A program made the position numbers and the translations under genes. A stretch of DNA of 64,000 bases. Origin: Macrobrachium rosenbergii. Taxonomy: Eukaryota > Arthropoda > Malacostraca > Decapoda > Palaemonidae. Shown here one piece after another: positions 42,871 through 54,580 of this stretch (positions within the stretch are counted from its first letter, which is position 1; the number at the start of each line of letters is the position of its first letter). Location of the stretch: the NCBI RefSeq assembly GCF_040412425.1, contig NC_089767.1, forward strand, positions 124,001 through 188,000. Reading direction: 5' to 3'. The notes beneath the pieces were generated by a model. The model worked only from the letters and a program-made list of their open reading frames with translations, was not told where the DNA came from and ran no database searches.

Positions 42871-44043
42871 AGGCCATTTGGTATCCCAACCTGCTAGCTC
42901 TGCTGTCCGAGGCACCAAAAAAGATTCCTCCCTGGCCCAACCTTCTGTGTCAATCCCATGTGGAGCAGTACCATCAGGCAGTGCACTCCGTGTCTTCACT
43001 GGTGGAGACTATCCAGCATCTCTTGCCAGTGAGAGGCTTTTCTCGCTTGCAGCAAAAGAGATGGCTGGATACCTCAAGAAGTCCTCTGCAGTGGTATACC
43101 AGGGAAAATGGGCCATCTTCTGCAGTTGGTGTCATAGACAGGGTCTCTCTCCAGTCAGAGCCACTGTTCAGCAGGTCTTGGACTTCCTCTTCTTCCTCCG
43201 CCGAGAGAAGCTTCTCTGTTTCAGCTGTAAAAAGCTATTAGGGCTGTACTTGGCTTAGTCTTGTGCCTGAAAGGTGTAGACATCTCCTCTTCTTTGGAGA
43301 TTTTGCCACTGATGAGAAGCTTTGAAAGGTCTTCCCCTCCCAGGAACCTCAGGCCCCCTTCTTGGGATGTGACTCCCATTTTGGAGAGCCTGACCCGTGC
43401 ACCGTACAAGCCTGTACGAAGAGTCGTCAGACAAGGATCTAACCCTCAAGACTGTCTTTCTGCTTATCCTGGCATCATCGAAGAGAGTCAGCGAACTTCA
43501 GGGACTCTCCTCTGATGTTAAACACTTGAGGGGATGGGGATCAGTTACTCTCGATTTCATCCTGGATTTCATTGTGAAAACTCAGAAACTGTTTGTCCCT
43601 TATGCTAGGTTCAAGTCCTTTATGATCCCCTTCCTAGAGGACTTTGTTGATAATGATCCAGACAAGATGCTACTTTGTCCTGTTAGAGTGCTGTGGTGCC
43701 ATCTGAAGAGAACTCGGCATTTCAACCTGAGTGTTGATGACTCTTTGCTAGCATTGGCTTGTTCAAGAACACTATTTCTTTCTGGCTTCGTGAGACGATC
43801 AATAGAGTGTATTCTGCAGCTGGCAAACACAGCACCGATACCTTCTACCTGAGAGCTCACGAAGTCAGGGGCACTGGTCCAACCCTCGCATTCCGGAAGA
43901 ATCTGGCAGTTCCTCAGGTACTTAAAGTGGGGTTGTGGTCTCGACAGACCACCTTCACATCATTTTATCTTCGTGACATTGCCCATAAGTCCTTGGACAC
44001 TTTTTCCTTGGGTCCTGTGGTTGCTGCTCAACAAGTTGTGTAG
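42870..44043 (+). pseudogene. DIRS B tyrosine recombinase remnant
   Basis: The N-terminal domain is at about 43060-43240 ('VVYQGKWAIFCSWCHRQGLS', 'VLDFLFFLRREKLLCFS'). After a frameshift the catalytic domain gives 'LLILASSKRVSELQGL' (Arg I, about 43480). A further frame has 'RAHEVRGTGPTLAFRK' (H-x-x-R, about 43860) and 'FTSFYLRDIAHK' (Tyr, about 43970). Catalytic residues survive but in different frames. Confidence 0.85.
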
Positions 44044-44329
44044 CTTACCTGGCTCCTCTAAGAGGACAGGTTGCATCTCGTTTAAGGTGTTCGGTTATAG
44101 AAGTAAGAGTGATTGCTTGAATGACTGGCCTCTCCTCCTCCTCCTTCCTCGTCATCCTTCTTTCTCTTGCTTCAGGCAGATAATGGGATTCGAGCCGGCA
44201 CATGCTGGAACTGGTGGCTGATGCAGGTAAGTCTGTTCTATTTTGCTATCATTAGATTCATAGAAGGAAGCCCACTCCTTCCTCTAACAAGGAGAGGAAG
44301 GAGAGACTGGCAATAAGACAAATCCAATA

Positions 44330-44679
44330 CAGGCAGTTCCTGGTTTTTGATGGAGGTTCCATTCCCACGCCGCGTCGTAAGCCGAAAATCGTCATAAGCC
44401 CAAAAATTGTCGAATATCGTAAGAAAACCTTACTTTTAATCCTTGGGTGTCTTGAAAACGACGTAACCTGCATTTTTATTGAGTTTTTCATAAAAAAAAA
44501 CTAAAAAATTCTGACCATTTTCCCATTTTGGAGCCATATTTCTTCCATTGGATCGGCGTTGTAAGCACGTAGCTCCGGAACGTGTCATAAACTGGGAAAT
44601 AATACGATGAATGTGTCTGAAGAGAGTCATAAGCTCGGAACGTCGTAAGCTGAGCCCGTTGTAACCCGGGGACTTATTG
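44330..44679. mobile_element. MITE of 350 bp in DIRS B
   Basis: TA flanks at 44328-44329 and 44680-44681. The ends are inverted: 'caggcagttcctgg' on the left and 'ttgtaacccggggacttatt' on the right, with 'gtcgtaagc' and 'gtcataagc' motifs in both halves. The same end is found on the minus strand at 55735-55796. Probably a pogo/Tigger-derived family. Confidence 0.7.
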
Positions 44680-44926
44680 TACTCATATTTGCCTTACTGT
44701 CACCGACTTATGGGGTCATCCTAGCCTATTTTTGTATGAAGTTACATTTCTCTCACTCATTCAAAAAGGCCCAGAAGTCTGACAATTGATCATGCAGTTC
44801 CTATACTCCGATCGGTATGTTAGAGGCACGGTACTCCTCCTCGCTCTATCGACCAGGAAGAGAATCCTGTGTGGTGAAAGTCCAGTCATTTCAGAGAGTC
44901 ACTCAGATTCCTCCCTTCAACAAGTG

Positions 44927-45043
44927 AGTGTTCCTAATGCAAAGGACTGAGGGTTTGTATATCTTGTAGAAACAAATCACAAATTTTTAAAGTAATGTGT
45001 ATATTTCCTAACTATGCAAACCTGAGGTCCTTTACATTATAGT
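44927..45043 (+). repeat. DIRS B internal complementary region
   Basis: The left half ('tgcaaaggactgagggtttg') is the complement of the left end at 31530. The right half ('ctatgcaaacctgaggtcct') is the complement of 45130-45165. Confidence 0.88.
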
Positions 45044-45194
45044 TCATGCCCACCTCATGCCACCCCTCAGTCTGATACCTGGGCCAAAATGCAAATTGGA
45101 ACGTTTCCAGCTTCACTAAAAGTAATTCCTAATGTAAAGGACTTCAGGTTTGTATAGTTTGGAAGAATACAAATTACTTTAAAAATTTTTGATT
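45044..45194 (+). repeat. DIRS B right terminal repeat
   Basis: Runs through 'ggacttcaggtttgtatag' to the predicted end at ATT 45192-45194. Confidence 0.82.
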
Positions 45195-45483
45195 TAATAA
45201 AATAAAACAACTATTAGAAAAAACACATAACTTAGTAAAATTAGCATATTTTCACAATTGTCTTTTGGAAAAGTATCCCCACACCAGGTTGGAAATATTC
45301 ACTTTCAACTTCCCCTGGAAAGTATAGAAAATTTTAAGAATTTTTTTTCTTATACCATATGCATATGCATATCTTCCTCTTTATATTGATGAGTGTTTTT
45401 TTTTAATTGGCCATCCTTAACTTTAGCCCAGTCTAGGGGTGTACAGTACTTGATATATATTTAGCCCAGACTGTGAAGGTTAA
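45195..45483. other. AT-rich spacer with a short inverted repeat
   Basis: No gene. 'ccttaactttagcccagtct' (45414) is roughly inverted at 45464-45484 ('agcccagactgtgaaggtta'), giving a small hairpin or MITE relic. Confidence 0.5.
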
Positions 45484-45817
45484 GGGCATCGATCTACTTT
45501 CCTTGTGAGAGATCTACATGCTGATGGGAAGCTTCAAACAGTCTTGACCTCCCTTACGAGAGTCATCGGACAGGGATCTGGCCCTCAAGACTGTGTTCTT
45601 GCTTGTTCTCCTTCCTTTGCTCTACACGACCAGGAAGAGAGGGCTTGGACAGGAGAGTTGGCGAGCCACATGGCCTTCGATGCTAGCCCTCGAGGAGTAG
45701 GGATCTGTCATGTTCGAATTTGTTCCAGAATTCATAGCAAAGTCTCAGAATCCTTCAGTCCCTGACACCAGATTCGAGTCCCCTCTCAGACCCCTCCCTA
45801 AAGGACCTGGTTGGTAG

Positions 45818-46736
45818 TGTAATGGACACCTCCACTACGCTAATTAATAGCAATAACTTAAATTCAGTAATCACCTTTACCAGCACTGAAGTCCACAGTG
45901 GGTGGAATCAGAAGCACAACTACCTCAGAGTGTGCAAAGTTCTTCAGGAGGGACAAACAAACACAGAAAAAAAACACTTAATATTTAATACATAAATCTC
46001 AGATAGAAGTAACACCTGAACCTCATAACTACATAAATTAAATTAACACCAAATGCCCTTAATTAACAAAACCAAAACACTCACACTAGTTATGTCAGAA
46101 GGCAAAACACTTACACAAAAAAGGAGGCCCAGAAAGTAAGAGAAGGTCAGAAACACAGAATAGTCTAACAAAAATACAGGCTAACTTAATAATAACAATT
46201 AATACATGGATAAATGCTTCAAAATCTAAATGTCTCCTCAATCATTTCAAATCAACCTCCATGTCTGGAGCTATCCCAGGTGGTTGGGATAAATAGGGCC
46301 CAAAACAGTAGTAGTAATGCCCAAAACGCTGTGATCAAGTCAAGCTGACGACTTCGAAGGTCACAGGTACCTTACCAGCTATCAATAAACTGAGCCAGAG
46401 GTGTGGATGAATATGATGCAAAACTCCTTCCAGTACAGGAAAGAACAGCGCCACACAGCTGCCTCAAAAGGGCAGGTAATCCAAAATATTTGTTAATAAT
46501 GGTAGTAGCAGCAACAGGCAAATCTTCAACCTCTCGGAATATAGCTCAGAAACACACTGACTTCTTCCTGTGTGGAAGCACAGGAGGAATCCTCGACAGC
46601 GGGCAGGGCATAAGCAACATCCAACCAAAAAAGAAAACTAAACAGTAATAACAGGTCAGCAGTTGAAGGACCGGTGAGGAGGAAACTGGAGACCTAAGGT
46701 ATAAAAATTAAAAGCAAAATGGGCAACATACTGACA
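45818..46736. mobile_element. candidate solo LTR, 919 bp, in DIRS E
   Basis: It interrupts the DIRS E recombinase. It starts TGTAATGG and ends CTGACA, that is TG...CA, and is flanked by GTAG on both sides (45814-45817 and 46737-46740). 'tcaataaac' at 46383 could be a polyadenylation signal in plus orientation. There is no coding potential. A 4-bp duplication is short evidence, so other insertion types remain possible. Confidence 0.55.
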
Positions 46737-47625
46737 GTAGTGAGTGAGACGAGATACTACTGAGTCTAGTGAGGGTGCTGTGGTACTATCTTAAGAGGAC
46801 TCAACATCTCAAGCCCAAGTGTCAGCGACTCTTTGTTAGTATTGGCCCAACCAAGAAAGAAGCGTTCAAGAACACAACTTCTTTCTGGCTTCATAAGACC
46901 ATCAAGTGAATGTAATCTATGTCTGACGAAGTAGACAGGAGTATGTTCTGAGCAGACCTCATGAGGTTAGGGACATTGCCTTCAGGAAGAACCTGTTGGT
47001 TCCACAAGTACTAAAGGCTGGAGCTTGGTCACAAAAAACCAAATTCACATCCTTCTACCTTTGGGTACTATTTTTCCATGTGGTGGCTGCTAAATAAGTT
47101 GTGTTGCTCACCTAGCTCCCCTAGAGGCACAGGTAGCATCTCGCCTAAGGTGCTCTGTTGCAAAGAGAGAGTGAGAGTGAGTGACACGCCTCCTCCCTTT
47201 CTCTTTTTATACCCTTCCTTGCCCGTAGTTCAGGGGTACGGTTGGCAAACCATCGCGTGCTGGACGGCCATGTGATGCAAGTGAGCTACATAACTGAGTA
47301 CTGTACTCTGTCTATAATCTTTAAGTCAGTACGTTAATAGATGCAAGTCCTTCCCCTCTCTCTAGCAAGGAAGAGAGGGGCTGATAATAAAAGAAAACCT
47401 GTTGGTTTTATTAGCCTTTTATTGCCTCCGACAGTATGGGTTCATCCAAGCCCTTTTCAGATCACTGATGCTATACATACCCATCAATTCGAAAGGCTCA
47501 GGAGTGTGGCGGTCAGAGGCACAGGACTCCTTCATCTGCATTACTTGACCAGGAAGGAGGCTCAGGAGAGTCGAACTACCAGTCAGCTCAGAGATTTACT
47601 CAGAATTCTCCCACCAAGAAGTAAG

Positions 47626-47955
47626 TCTTCAAATGCAAAGACCCAAGTTTTGTATACTTGTAGGAACAAATTACAAATTTTTAAAGTAATTTGTATTCTT
47701 CCTAACATACAAACCTGAAGATCTTTACATAAATGGCCCACCTCAAGCCACCCCTCATTCTGCTACCCGGGCCAAAATGTAAAATAAATGTATAACGATG
47801 GGAGTGGGCGGCACTCCCACTCTACTGTCAATAGTTAACCACCTGTTTAAAGTTGAACGGCTGTTTTCCCAGCTCGCGCTGGAAGTATATCCACATGTAA
47901 AGACCTTCAGGTTTCCATGTAAGGAAAAATACAAATTACTAAAAATTTGTAGTTT
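47626..47955 (+). repeat. DIRS E complementary region and right terminal repeat
   Basis: 'gtaatttgtattcttcctaa' (about 47688) and the complement of 'ggaaaaatacaaattac' (47922) pair, as in B. The preceding 'tttgtatacttgtaggaaca' is the complement of a B-type left end. Confidence 0.75.
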
Positions 47956-48114
47956 TTCCACCCTTGCAGTATTGAAAACCAAAAGACATTTTACTATTTT
48001 TGTTTTTATTTATGTATGTATACATTCATGTAGATTTTGGTGAGCTGGAGTTAATTGTGGATAATGCCAATTTGCAAACGGTGCATATGCAGGTACAGTA
48101 ATCAAGGAAATACT

Positions 48115-48366
48115 GTAATATGAAATTTTCATAGTTATACAAACCAAAACCTTATATCATATCTCCCATCTCAACCAGCCCTCTTTGTTCATGAGGCCAA
48201 AAGAAGAAGTGCTTGGTGATGGCAGGTGAGTGAGGGGAATTCCCTTACTCACTCTTCTTAACCACCAGTTAACCCATTTCCAACTTGCACTGAAAGATAC
48301 TCCTTCATAAAAAGCTCTGGTTTGTATGGCTCTGAACTGAAAAAAATTTGTCATATTTGAGAAATG
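48115..48366. repeat. short inverted terminal relic, DIRS-like
   Basis: 'atacaaaccaaaacctt' near 48136 is inverted at 48310-48333 ('aaagctctggtttgtat'). It resembles a complementary region plus right repeat alone. No coding sequence is attached. Confidence 0.5.
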
Positions 48367-49206
48367 TAGCAGCATCTACTTTCCAAGACTGTCATCAGTG
48401 TTGCTGGTCTTAACAGCTACTCATATATTGTATCTGTAGTAAGAATCAGTAAAACTAATTTGAAAACTTTTCATCTCTCTTGAAATTACTACTCAATTCA
48501 CCCATGCTATTTTTCTTCTTAGTGTCTACTGCATCTGTGGATAATATGGTGTTATGTATAACTGGATCACATATAATTAAGCATTTACTGTATACTGTAC
48601 CCTTCCTGCTGTTACCCCAGAAAATTGTTATGCTGGTCTCTTGCATTTTCTATTCTTGGCCTTTGATTTATTAATAAGGATATGTTCATAAGTAATACTG
48701 TAATGTTAAGCTAAGAAGGTTTACAGATCTGAGAGGGAGGGAGTCAGTATTAACTGTTAATCTGTTGTTGCATTGTTGCCTCAGGAATGTTTTGATGCTG
48801 TGTCTGGACAACATTTGGTTAGATTGTATTATTATTTGGATAGTACTGTCAAATAACACAGACCTTCATAGGAACCTAAATTAAATTTTATTTATTTTGA
48901 TTCATTTTTGGCATTATGTTTCCTAACTCTGTGTTGCATTCTTTGATTACAGATTCTTCCTCAGAAGAACCTTCCTTCCTTCGTCAGTTTTGAGCAGCAT
49001 CAAGATTTTGGAAATGCTTGTGTGTTTGATGGTACTACATGTAACATTACATTAAAGTGTAAGAGATAACAGTGAATTGTTGTACTCCTATTTTAAAAAT
49101 TACAACAAGAAGTAAAATCTGTTCTGAATATTAGATTCATACATCAGCAATAAAATCTGGTTGTAGTCCTTCAATATATTGTAGTTCTTAATTTATAACA
49201 GATTTA
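48367..49206. other. AT-rich spacer upstream of zinc-finger exon
   Basis: No ORF of note. 'ctttgattacagattcttcc' at about 48944-48963 could be a splice acceptor for an upstream exon, but nothing confirms it. Confidence 0.4.
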
Positions 49207-49266
49207 TTGGATAATATCATTTGTAAACAATTTTGTGTTAAGAGTTGTCAATTGAACACATTGTCA

Positions 49267-50736
49267 TTACAGAACAGGACAGGACAAAAGGCTAAAATGA
49301 ATCCAGGAAATTCTTTAGAATTACATTTGAAAAGTGAAACTGAAGGTGCATTATCACACCCTCCCATAAATGAAGAAAACAGTAACATGGCTGCCTTTAG
49401 TGAAACCAGTAATGGTGACTTTTTGTCTGTGGATTCACTGATGGATATCAAAATAGAGCCAGAGGTATTCTGGGAGCCTAATGAAGATGAAGTTAATTCA
49501 GTAGTGAATGAAAAAGATCCACCAACTTGCAAAAAGGAATTAAAACAAGAAAGAAGGCATAGTCACAATGGAGAGAAGCCTGACTGTGAGAAAGCATTTT
49601 ACAAGAAAATTAATCTAAAAAGTCATATCACAAATCCTACCAGAGAGAAAACATTCATATGCAATGAGTGTGGGAAAGCATTTTCCCAGAAACAAAATCT
49701 TATAGTTCATATGAGAAGTCATACTGGAGAGAAGCCATTCATGTGCAAGGAATGTGGGAAAGCATTGTCCCAGAAACCTGATCTTACAGTTCATATGAGA
49801 ATCCATACTGGAGAGAAGCCACTCATGTGCAAGGAATGTGGGAAAGCATTTTCCAGGGAACCAGATCTTAAAGTTCATATGAGAATCCATACTGGAGAGA
49901 AGCCATTCATGTGCAAGGAATGTGGGAAAGCATTTTCCCAGAAAAAAAATCTTATAGTTCATATGAGAAGTCATACCGGAGAGAAGCCATTCATGTGCAA
50001 GGAATGTGGGAAAGAATTTTCCAGGGAACCAGATCTTATACTTCATATGAGAAGTCATACTGGAGAGAAGCCATTCATGTGCAAGGAATGTGGGAAAGCA
50101 TTTTCCCAGAAACCAAATCTTACAGTTCATATGAGAATGCATACTGGAGAGAAGCCATTCATGTGCAGGGAATGTGGGAAAGCATTTTCCCACAAACCAA
50201 GTCTTACAGTTCATATGAGAAGTCATACTGGAGAGAAGCCATTCATGTGCAAGGAATGTGGGAAAGCATTTTCCAGGAAAACAGATCTTACAGTTCATAT
50301 GAGAAGTCATACTGGAGAGAAGCCATTCATGTGCAAGGAATGTGGGAAAGCATTTTCCCAGAAACCAAGTCTTACAGCTCATATGAGAATGCATACTGGA
50401 GAGAAGCCATTCATGTGCAGGGAATGTGGGAAAGCATTTTCCCACAAACTAAGTCTTACAGGTCATATGAGAATGCATACTGGAGAGAAGCCATTCATGT
50501 GCAAGGAATGTGGGAAAGCATTTCCCAGGAAACCAGATCTTACAGTTCATATGAGAAGTCATACTGGAGAGAAGCCATTCATGTGCAAGGAATGTGGGAA
50601 AGCATTTTCCCAGAAACCACATCTTACAGTTCATATGAGAATGCATACTGGAGAGAAGCCATTCATGTGCAGGGAATGTGGGAAAGCATTTTCTGAGAAA
50701 CGAAGTCTTTCAGTTCATATGAGAATTCATACTTGA
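49267..50736 (+). CDS. C2H2 zinc-finger protein, probable last exon, 13 tandem fingers
   Basis: The frame is open from 49207, but 'ttgtcattacag' before 49271 looks like a splice acceptor, so upstream codons may be intron. The first good Met is 49297 ([12 protein letters not shown]). An acidic leader contains '[13 protein letters not shown]', an IKIEPE-type motif I associate with arthropod zinc-finger proteins. One degenerate finger (49580-49650) and 13 canonical C-x2-C-x12-H-x3-H fingers follow, joined by perfect TGEKP linkers, and the stop is at 50734-50736. The fingers differ mainly at helix contact positions. It should be a nuclear sequence-specific DNA-binding protein; the target is unknown. 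No KRAB, ZAD or BTB domain is visible in this exon. The gene is flanked by DIRS fragments E and F. Confidence 0.85.
   Translation, partial: LQNRTGQKAKMNPGNSLELHLKSETEGALSHPPINEENSNMAAFSETSNGDFLSVDSLMDIKIEPEVFWEPNEDEVNSVVNEKDPPTCKKELKQERRHSHNGEKPDCEKAFYKKINLKSHITNPTREKTFICNECGKAFSQKQNLIVHMRSHTGEKPFMCKECGKALSQKPDLTVHMRIHTGEKPLMCKECGKAFSREPDLKVHMRIHTGEKPFMCKECGKAFSQKKNLIVHMRSHTGEKPFMCKECGKEFSREPDLILHMRSHTGEKPFMCKECGKAFSQKPNLTVHMRMHTGEKPFMCRECGKAFSHKPSLTVHMRSHTGEKPFMCKECGKAFSRKTDLTVHMRSHTGEKPFMCKECGKAFSQKPSLTAHMRMHTGEKPFMCRECGKAFSHKLSLTGHMRMHTGEKPFMCKECGKAFPRKPDLTVHMRSHTGEKPFMCKECGKAFSQKPHLTVHMRMHTGEKPFMCRECGKAFSEKRSLSVHMRIHT
49650..50736 (+). repeat. 84-bp tandem zinc-finger array
   Basis: Thirteen 84-bp units, each one finger, with highly similar backbones (for example 'gagaagccattcatgtgcaa'). 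This also explains the long open frames on other strands and frames here. Confidence 0.95.
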
Positions 50737-50830
50737 AAGAAGCCATTCATGTGCAAGAATGAGGGAGAGCACATTCCAGGAAACATCTTTTAATATTTCA
50801 TATGAGAATTTATTTGGGAAAGTAGCCATT
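50737..50830 (+). pseudogene. relic of a further finger after the stop
   Basis: The sequence after the stop still reads 'aagccattcatgtgcaa', 'cattccaggaaa' and 'ttcatatgaga', the finger backbone, with indels. The stop itself (act-TGA-aag) sits where other units have the GEK linker codons (act-gga-gag). Confidence 0.75.
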
Positions 50831-50929
50831 TACAGTAAACCCCTGGATTATCTGCCGTAATATATCCAAGGCTCTTGTGGAGATTGGTAAGTTGTGGATA
50901 TGGTAAGAAAAATCTTCATGGATGTAAAA

Positions 50930-51115
50930 TGTCAATTATTCAGAATGAAACTTACCAACTGTTAAAGTTAGCTTATACCTTCACGCCATTAGGTGTGATC
51001 GGCATACAGAATGAAAAAAATAACACTTGGCTAGCCTGCTAGGACTGTCTCTGTAATCACCTGTTTTCCACCAGGTGGCATTTGATTGTTTATGTTCTTG
51101 TCAGATTCTTCATGC
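50930..51115 (+). repeat. DIRS F left terminal repeat
   Basis: Reverse complement of about 54130-54330 with mismatches and small indels. Confidence 0.82.
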
Positions 51116-53995
51116 TGTGCCCTTATGCAGACAGTGTGAATTGGTTTAGTAATAATTATGATGGTTTCTGGCTAAATTTCTCCTGTATGATATTGTGCAT
51201 TTTTTCTGTTTTTGCATTATGTCATCTACAACAAGCAGGGATTAAAGCATTAGGCTGTATAGGAAAGAGTTTGTGAAAACCAAATGTTTTGGTGGTGCCT
51301 GACCACGTAGTTTATATGTTAGCCTAGCTGTTAAGGCACGAGTGTGGTTTTCTTGATGTGAAGATAATGAGTGATCTGATGAAAGGATGAAAATTTTGTG
51401 AAGTATCGGAAGATGCTGGAGGCGGACAGTTTAAGTAGACAATTCGTTAAGGCACACCATAAGCCTACTCAGTCTTCTTCTTTTGTCTTCCGGTGTTGCT
51501 TCTCTTCCTCCATTAGCCTACCTGGTAGCCTAGGTCAATTCCTCTCTCACTCCTTCTGCTCTGCCTTCTTTTGCTCCCTATGTGGTTCAGGAGGAAAATA
51601 ATAGGTAATTGAGACATATTCTTTTATTATGATTAGAAATTTGACCATATATATTAGGGCGAAGACCCCCACCCATAGTGATCAACCTTTTTCATTTTCC
51701 TCCACGAGAGAGAGGTGTTGGAGACTTAACATCTGTCTGAAGCCCGCCCCTGGACTGGCCTGGGTCCATTGGTCTTCTCCGCAGACAGGGACCCATGGCA
51801 TGTCTTGGAACTAAGGTCTGTGCCCTTCACCACCTCTCTGGTTCGGGTTTGGCATGTTCTCCAGATGAGTTGTTAGGTAGTTTGGCGCTCACGTTCGCTG
51901 GCTCGTTTGTCATCTGTTTTATGAAGAGTGATAGAGATGTGTGTGAACTGTAGAGTTATTTAGGAATACAGACATATGTTTTTGTCTGAGTAGTTCTGAG
52001 CTGTGCATTGCTTTTTTTTTTATCATTTGCTCACCCGGTATTGTCCTCCAAGCGGGTGATAACCCTTCCCCCCCATTACTCAGTTTTCCCGTGTTGCCTC
52101 GTATTCATGACCGTGTGACAGTTATTCCTTTTCGTAATAGCAGCTATTCCTCTTCCGCCACTTACTTATCTGGAGTGAGTTAGCCTGGTGATAGAACAGC
52201 TCTTGCTCCTTAGTAATCGCCTCATGAGTGTTGTGCAGACGGCACCGACCGTCGTCACAGTTATGTGGTAATGTATTGCAAGAATCCTCTGCCTTCCCCA
52301 CCCAGAAATCCAGCACCAGTTCGCCCCTTCCAATGCTTACTAGCGGCATTCTGTGACATCTTTGCTGATGTTCTGTGGTATGTCGCCTTCTCTGGTGTTT
52401 TTTGCCTCGCCAGCATTGTCCATAGATTGCCGTTTTCTTCCATCATAGTTTCTCCATTTAGACTTTAGGGGTTTTGACCGTGATTTGGTTGATTCTCCTC
52501 TAGTATTTAAGCGGTGCATAGCTTGTGTTGTTCTGTTTCCACTTCCTTTTGCCAAGAAGAATCCGTTAACCAGCGCTCTTTAGTTTAACTTCTACCTTGG
52601 CTCCTGTCAGAATGAGTAAGAAGTTAACACTAATTATGGTAAAGAGAGTTATCATGGAAGTAGAGCCTCTGGGAAATGGATAAACAGTTGAAACAGAAAT
52701 CTGCTCCTAACACGAACAGTGTAGTGTCCTCGCAACTGTGTTTGTAGAGTGAGCTCTTAGGAGCCAACCAACCTAGACAGTGTGCCAGGATGTTGCTGGC
52801 TTAATCTAAACAACAGAGGCGATCTCAGAACTGTATCCTTTAACACTTGTTCTCAGATGCTGCTACATCTATTTCCAGGTTTTGAAGCTGCTTAAGAGCT
52901 GGGTTAGGACTTGCATACGATATAAGTTTTTTCACCTTCCTCTGTTCAACTTGCAAGTTTCAAGTTCTTGGACCAAGGAAGTGAAGACTCCTCTGATAGG
53001 TAAGGTACTTTGGCCTAATTGTGAGGTGGAAGTACGTGCGATTTTGGTATTTCCTTCTCAGCACTACAGCTCGATTACTGCAAGAGTAATATATATGTGG
53101 TGATGTTATGTATATACAGTATATATGCATGTGTGTGCAGTAAAGTTTATGCATGCATATGTAGAAATGTATGTATATGTAAGTATGCATGTAGATTTTT
53201 ATGAGAGATAATGATGATGATAATAGCTATAAATATCAGGCCTGAAGAGGCAGTTTTATGATGATTCGTCAAGAGTTGTAACCTCTCCTTGATAGACCTA
53301 CTTCTGAGGCTAATGGGAGGAGTGTCTTATTCCTTTTACAACTCAGTTGTAGTAAAGTAATGGAAACAGTTGTGTAGAAGTCATGTAAAGTAGCCCTGCT
53401 CAACTATTAGTAGCTGTTTTTAACAAGTGTCCCATCATTGTCTCCTTAACCCCTAAGTGTTTAAGGTCATCACCTAAGATGTCTCGAATCAGGAGATTAG
53501 AAACTTCTTAGCACTATCCTTTAAGTCTTCCCTCTAGTGTCTTGCCCCTACAGCCTTTTTTGCATGAAGTTCCATATAGAATTTCCCAAACCTCTCTTGA
53601 GTTATGCTTCAGCAGTGATCTGGCTCATATTCTAAGTGGAAAATTACACCTGTAACCATAACTGACTTTCTGAACTCCCAGTTCAAGTAGGCTGTGTGGT
53701 TCCTCAGAAGGCCGTGTGCAGAGTTTCAGAAGTGTCTGGCAAAGCGCCAGGAAGAACCTTTGGTACTGATGGTTCTCGGGGAAGGATACTTTGTACCTTT
53801 TTACCTCTATCAACTTCTGATATCCTTTTCCCCACACTCTTCACACATAGAAGTTCAGAGTTGGGAGGGTAAATTGGACAGTTGTTATGTAAAGAGGCCA
53901 TGGAGCCATGGGCATTTCCAGCCTCAACCAGTTTGCTTGGTTGAACATTGTTTCCTTGGTCACACTAACCCACCATCCTCATTCAATGTGGTAGT
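51116..53995 (+). pseudogene. DIRS F interior, decayed
   Basis: No reliable long frame. Ser/Pro-rich stretches (51450-51600 and 52270-52460) and the RT-start-like segment near 53770 are the only hints. Alternating 'tgtatg' and 'gatgat' simple sequence occurs at 53100-53225. I cannot name domains elsewhere. Confidence 0.5.
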
Positions 53996-54330
53996 CAGCT
54001 AACTTTAACATCAGGTAAGATGCATTCCAAATAATGATAATTTCCATGATAAAATCATTTATTTGGATACTTACCTGCAGGTAAAGTGGAAACCCACCCA
54101 GCCTCCCCACATCTAAGTGGGTGGTTATGAAGAATTCTGACAAGAACGTAAACATTCCAACACCACCTGGTGAGAAACAGGTCATTACAGAGACAGTCCT
54201 GGCATGTTAGCCAAGCGTTATTTATTTATTTTTTTGTATGCCAATCGCACCTAATGGCGTGAAGATATAAGCTAACTTAACACTAGGTAAGAATCCAAAT
54301 AATTAATTATAGTATCATGAAAGTTATAAT
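53996..54330 (+). repeat. DIRS F complementary region and right terminal repeat
   Basis: 'ggtaagatgcattccaaata' (54013) is the complement of the left end. 'catttatttggatacttacc' (54055) is the complement of the right end near 54286-54305, which contains the donor-like 'taggtaagaatcc'. Confidence 0.82.
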
Positions 54331-54490
54331 TTTGTACTCAATTTTTTTAGCTCATTTTGTGACTACAGTACTGTACAGTGTATACTTATAAACAATGCAG
54401 AATAATCTACAGAACTGTATTGTACACATAATGAAGACCAAACGGTACAATACTGTTTACTGAATAAATGTATAAACATTTTAACATTGA

Positions 54491-54492
<2 letters not shown>

Positions 54493-54577
<85 letters not shown>
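54493..54577 (+). repeat. (CT)n microsatellite
   Basis: About 85 bp of uninterrupted CT. Confidence 0.98.

Positions 54578-54580
<3 letters not shown>

Larger units (their letters stand above)
31521..45194 (+). mobile_element. DIRS1-like retrotransposon B, host of nested DIRS A
   Basis: The left end starts ATTTGTTCC at 31521 and the right end finishes GATT at 45194. The complementary region (44927-45043) predicts a circle junction with a single ATT shared by both ends, which fits these limits. DIRS A splits B at 31678/38445, and a 350-bp MITE sits at 44330-44679. Without the insertions B would be about 6.6 kb. Internal order is gag, RT/RNase H/methyltransferase-like, recombinase, complementary region, right repeat. 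All frames are broken in several places. Confidence 0.88.
45484..47955 (+). mobile_element. DIRS1-like fragment E (recombinase to right end)
   Basis: Bases 45484-45817 match the recombinase of B from about 43300 on. After a 919-bp insert the match resumes at 46741 ('agggtgctgtggtactatct', compare 43684) to about 47280. A complementary region (47626-47735) and right repeat (47736-47955) close the element. Its left part is absent. It is strongly decayed. Confidence 0.75.
50930..54330 (+). mobile_element. DIRS1-like element F, internally deleted
   Basis: The left end (about 50930-51115) and right end (about 54095-54330) are inverted repeats, with 'cttcacgccattaggtg' and 'aggactgtctctgtaat' conserved. 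A complementary region lies at about 53996-54075. The interior has decayed gag-like sequence and, near 53770, 'GEGYFVPF', resembling the RT start of A ('EGYKIPF'). RNase H and recombinase are missing, so a deletion joins the RT start to the complementary region. It lies just downstream of the zinc-finger exon. Confidence 0.8.

Noticed and set aside
48944..49075. Possible upstream exon of the zinc-finger gene
   Set aside because: An acceptor-like motif exists, but no conserved coding sequence or donor could be supported.
49615..50696. Long antisense and shifted frames over the zinc-finger array
   Set aside because: Shadows of the 84-bp coding periodicity; only the plus frame of 49207-50736 gives C2H2 motifs.
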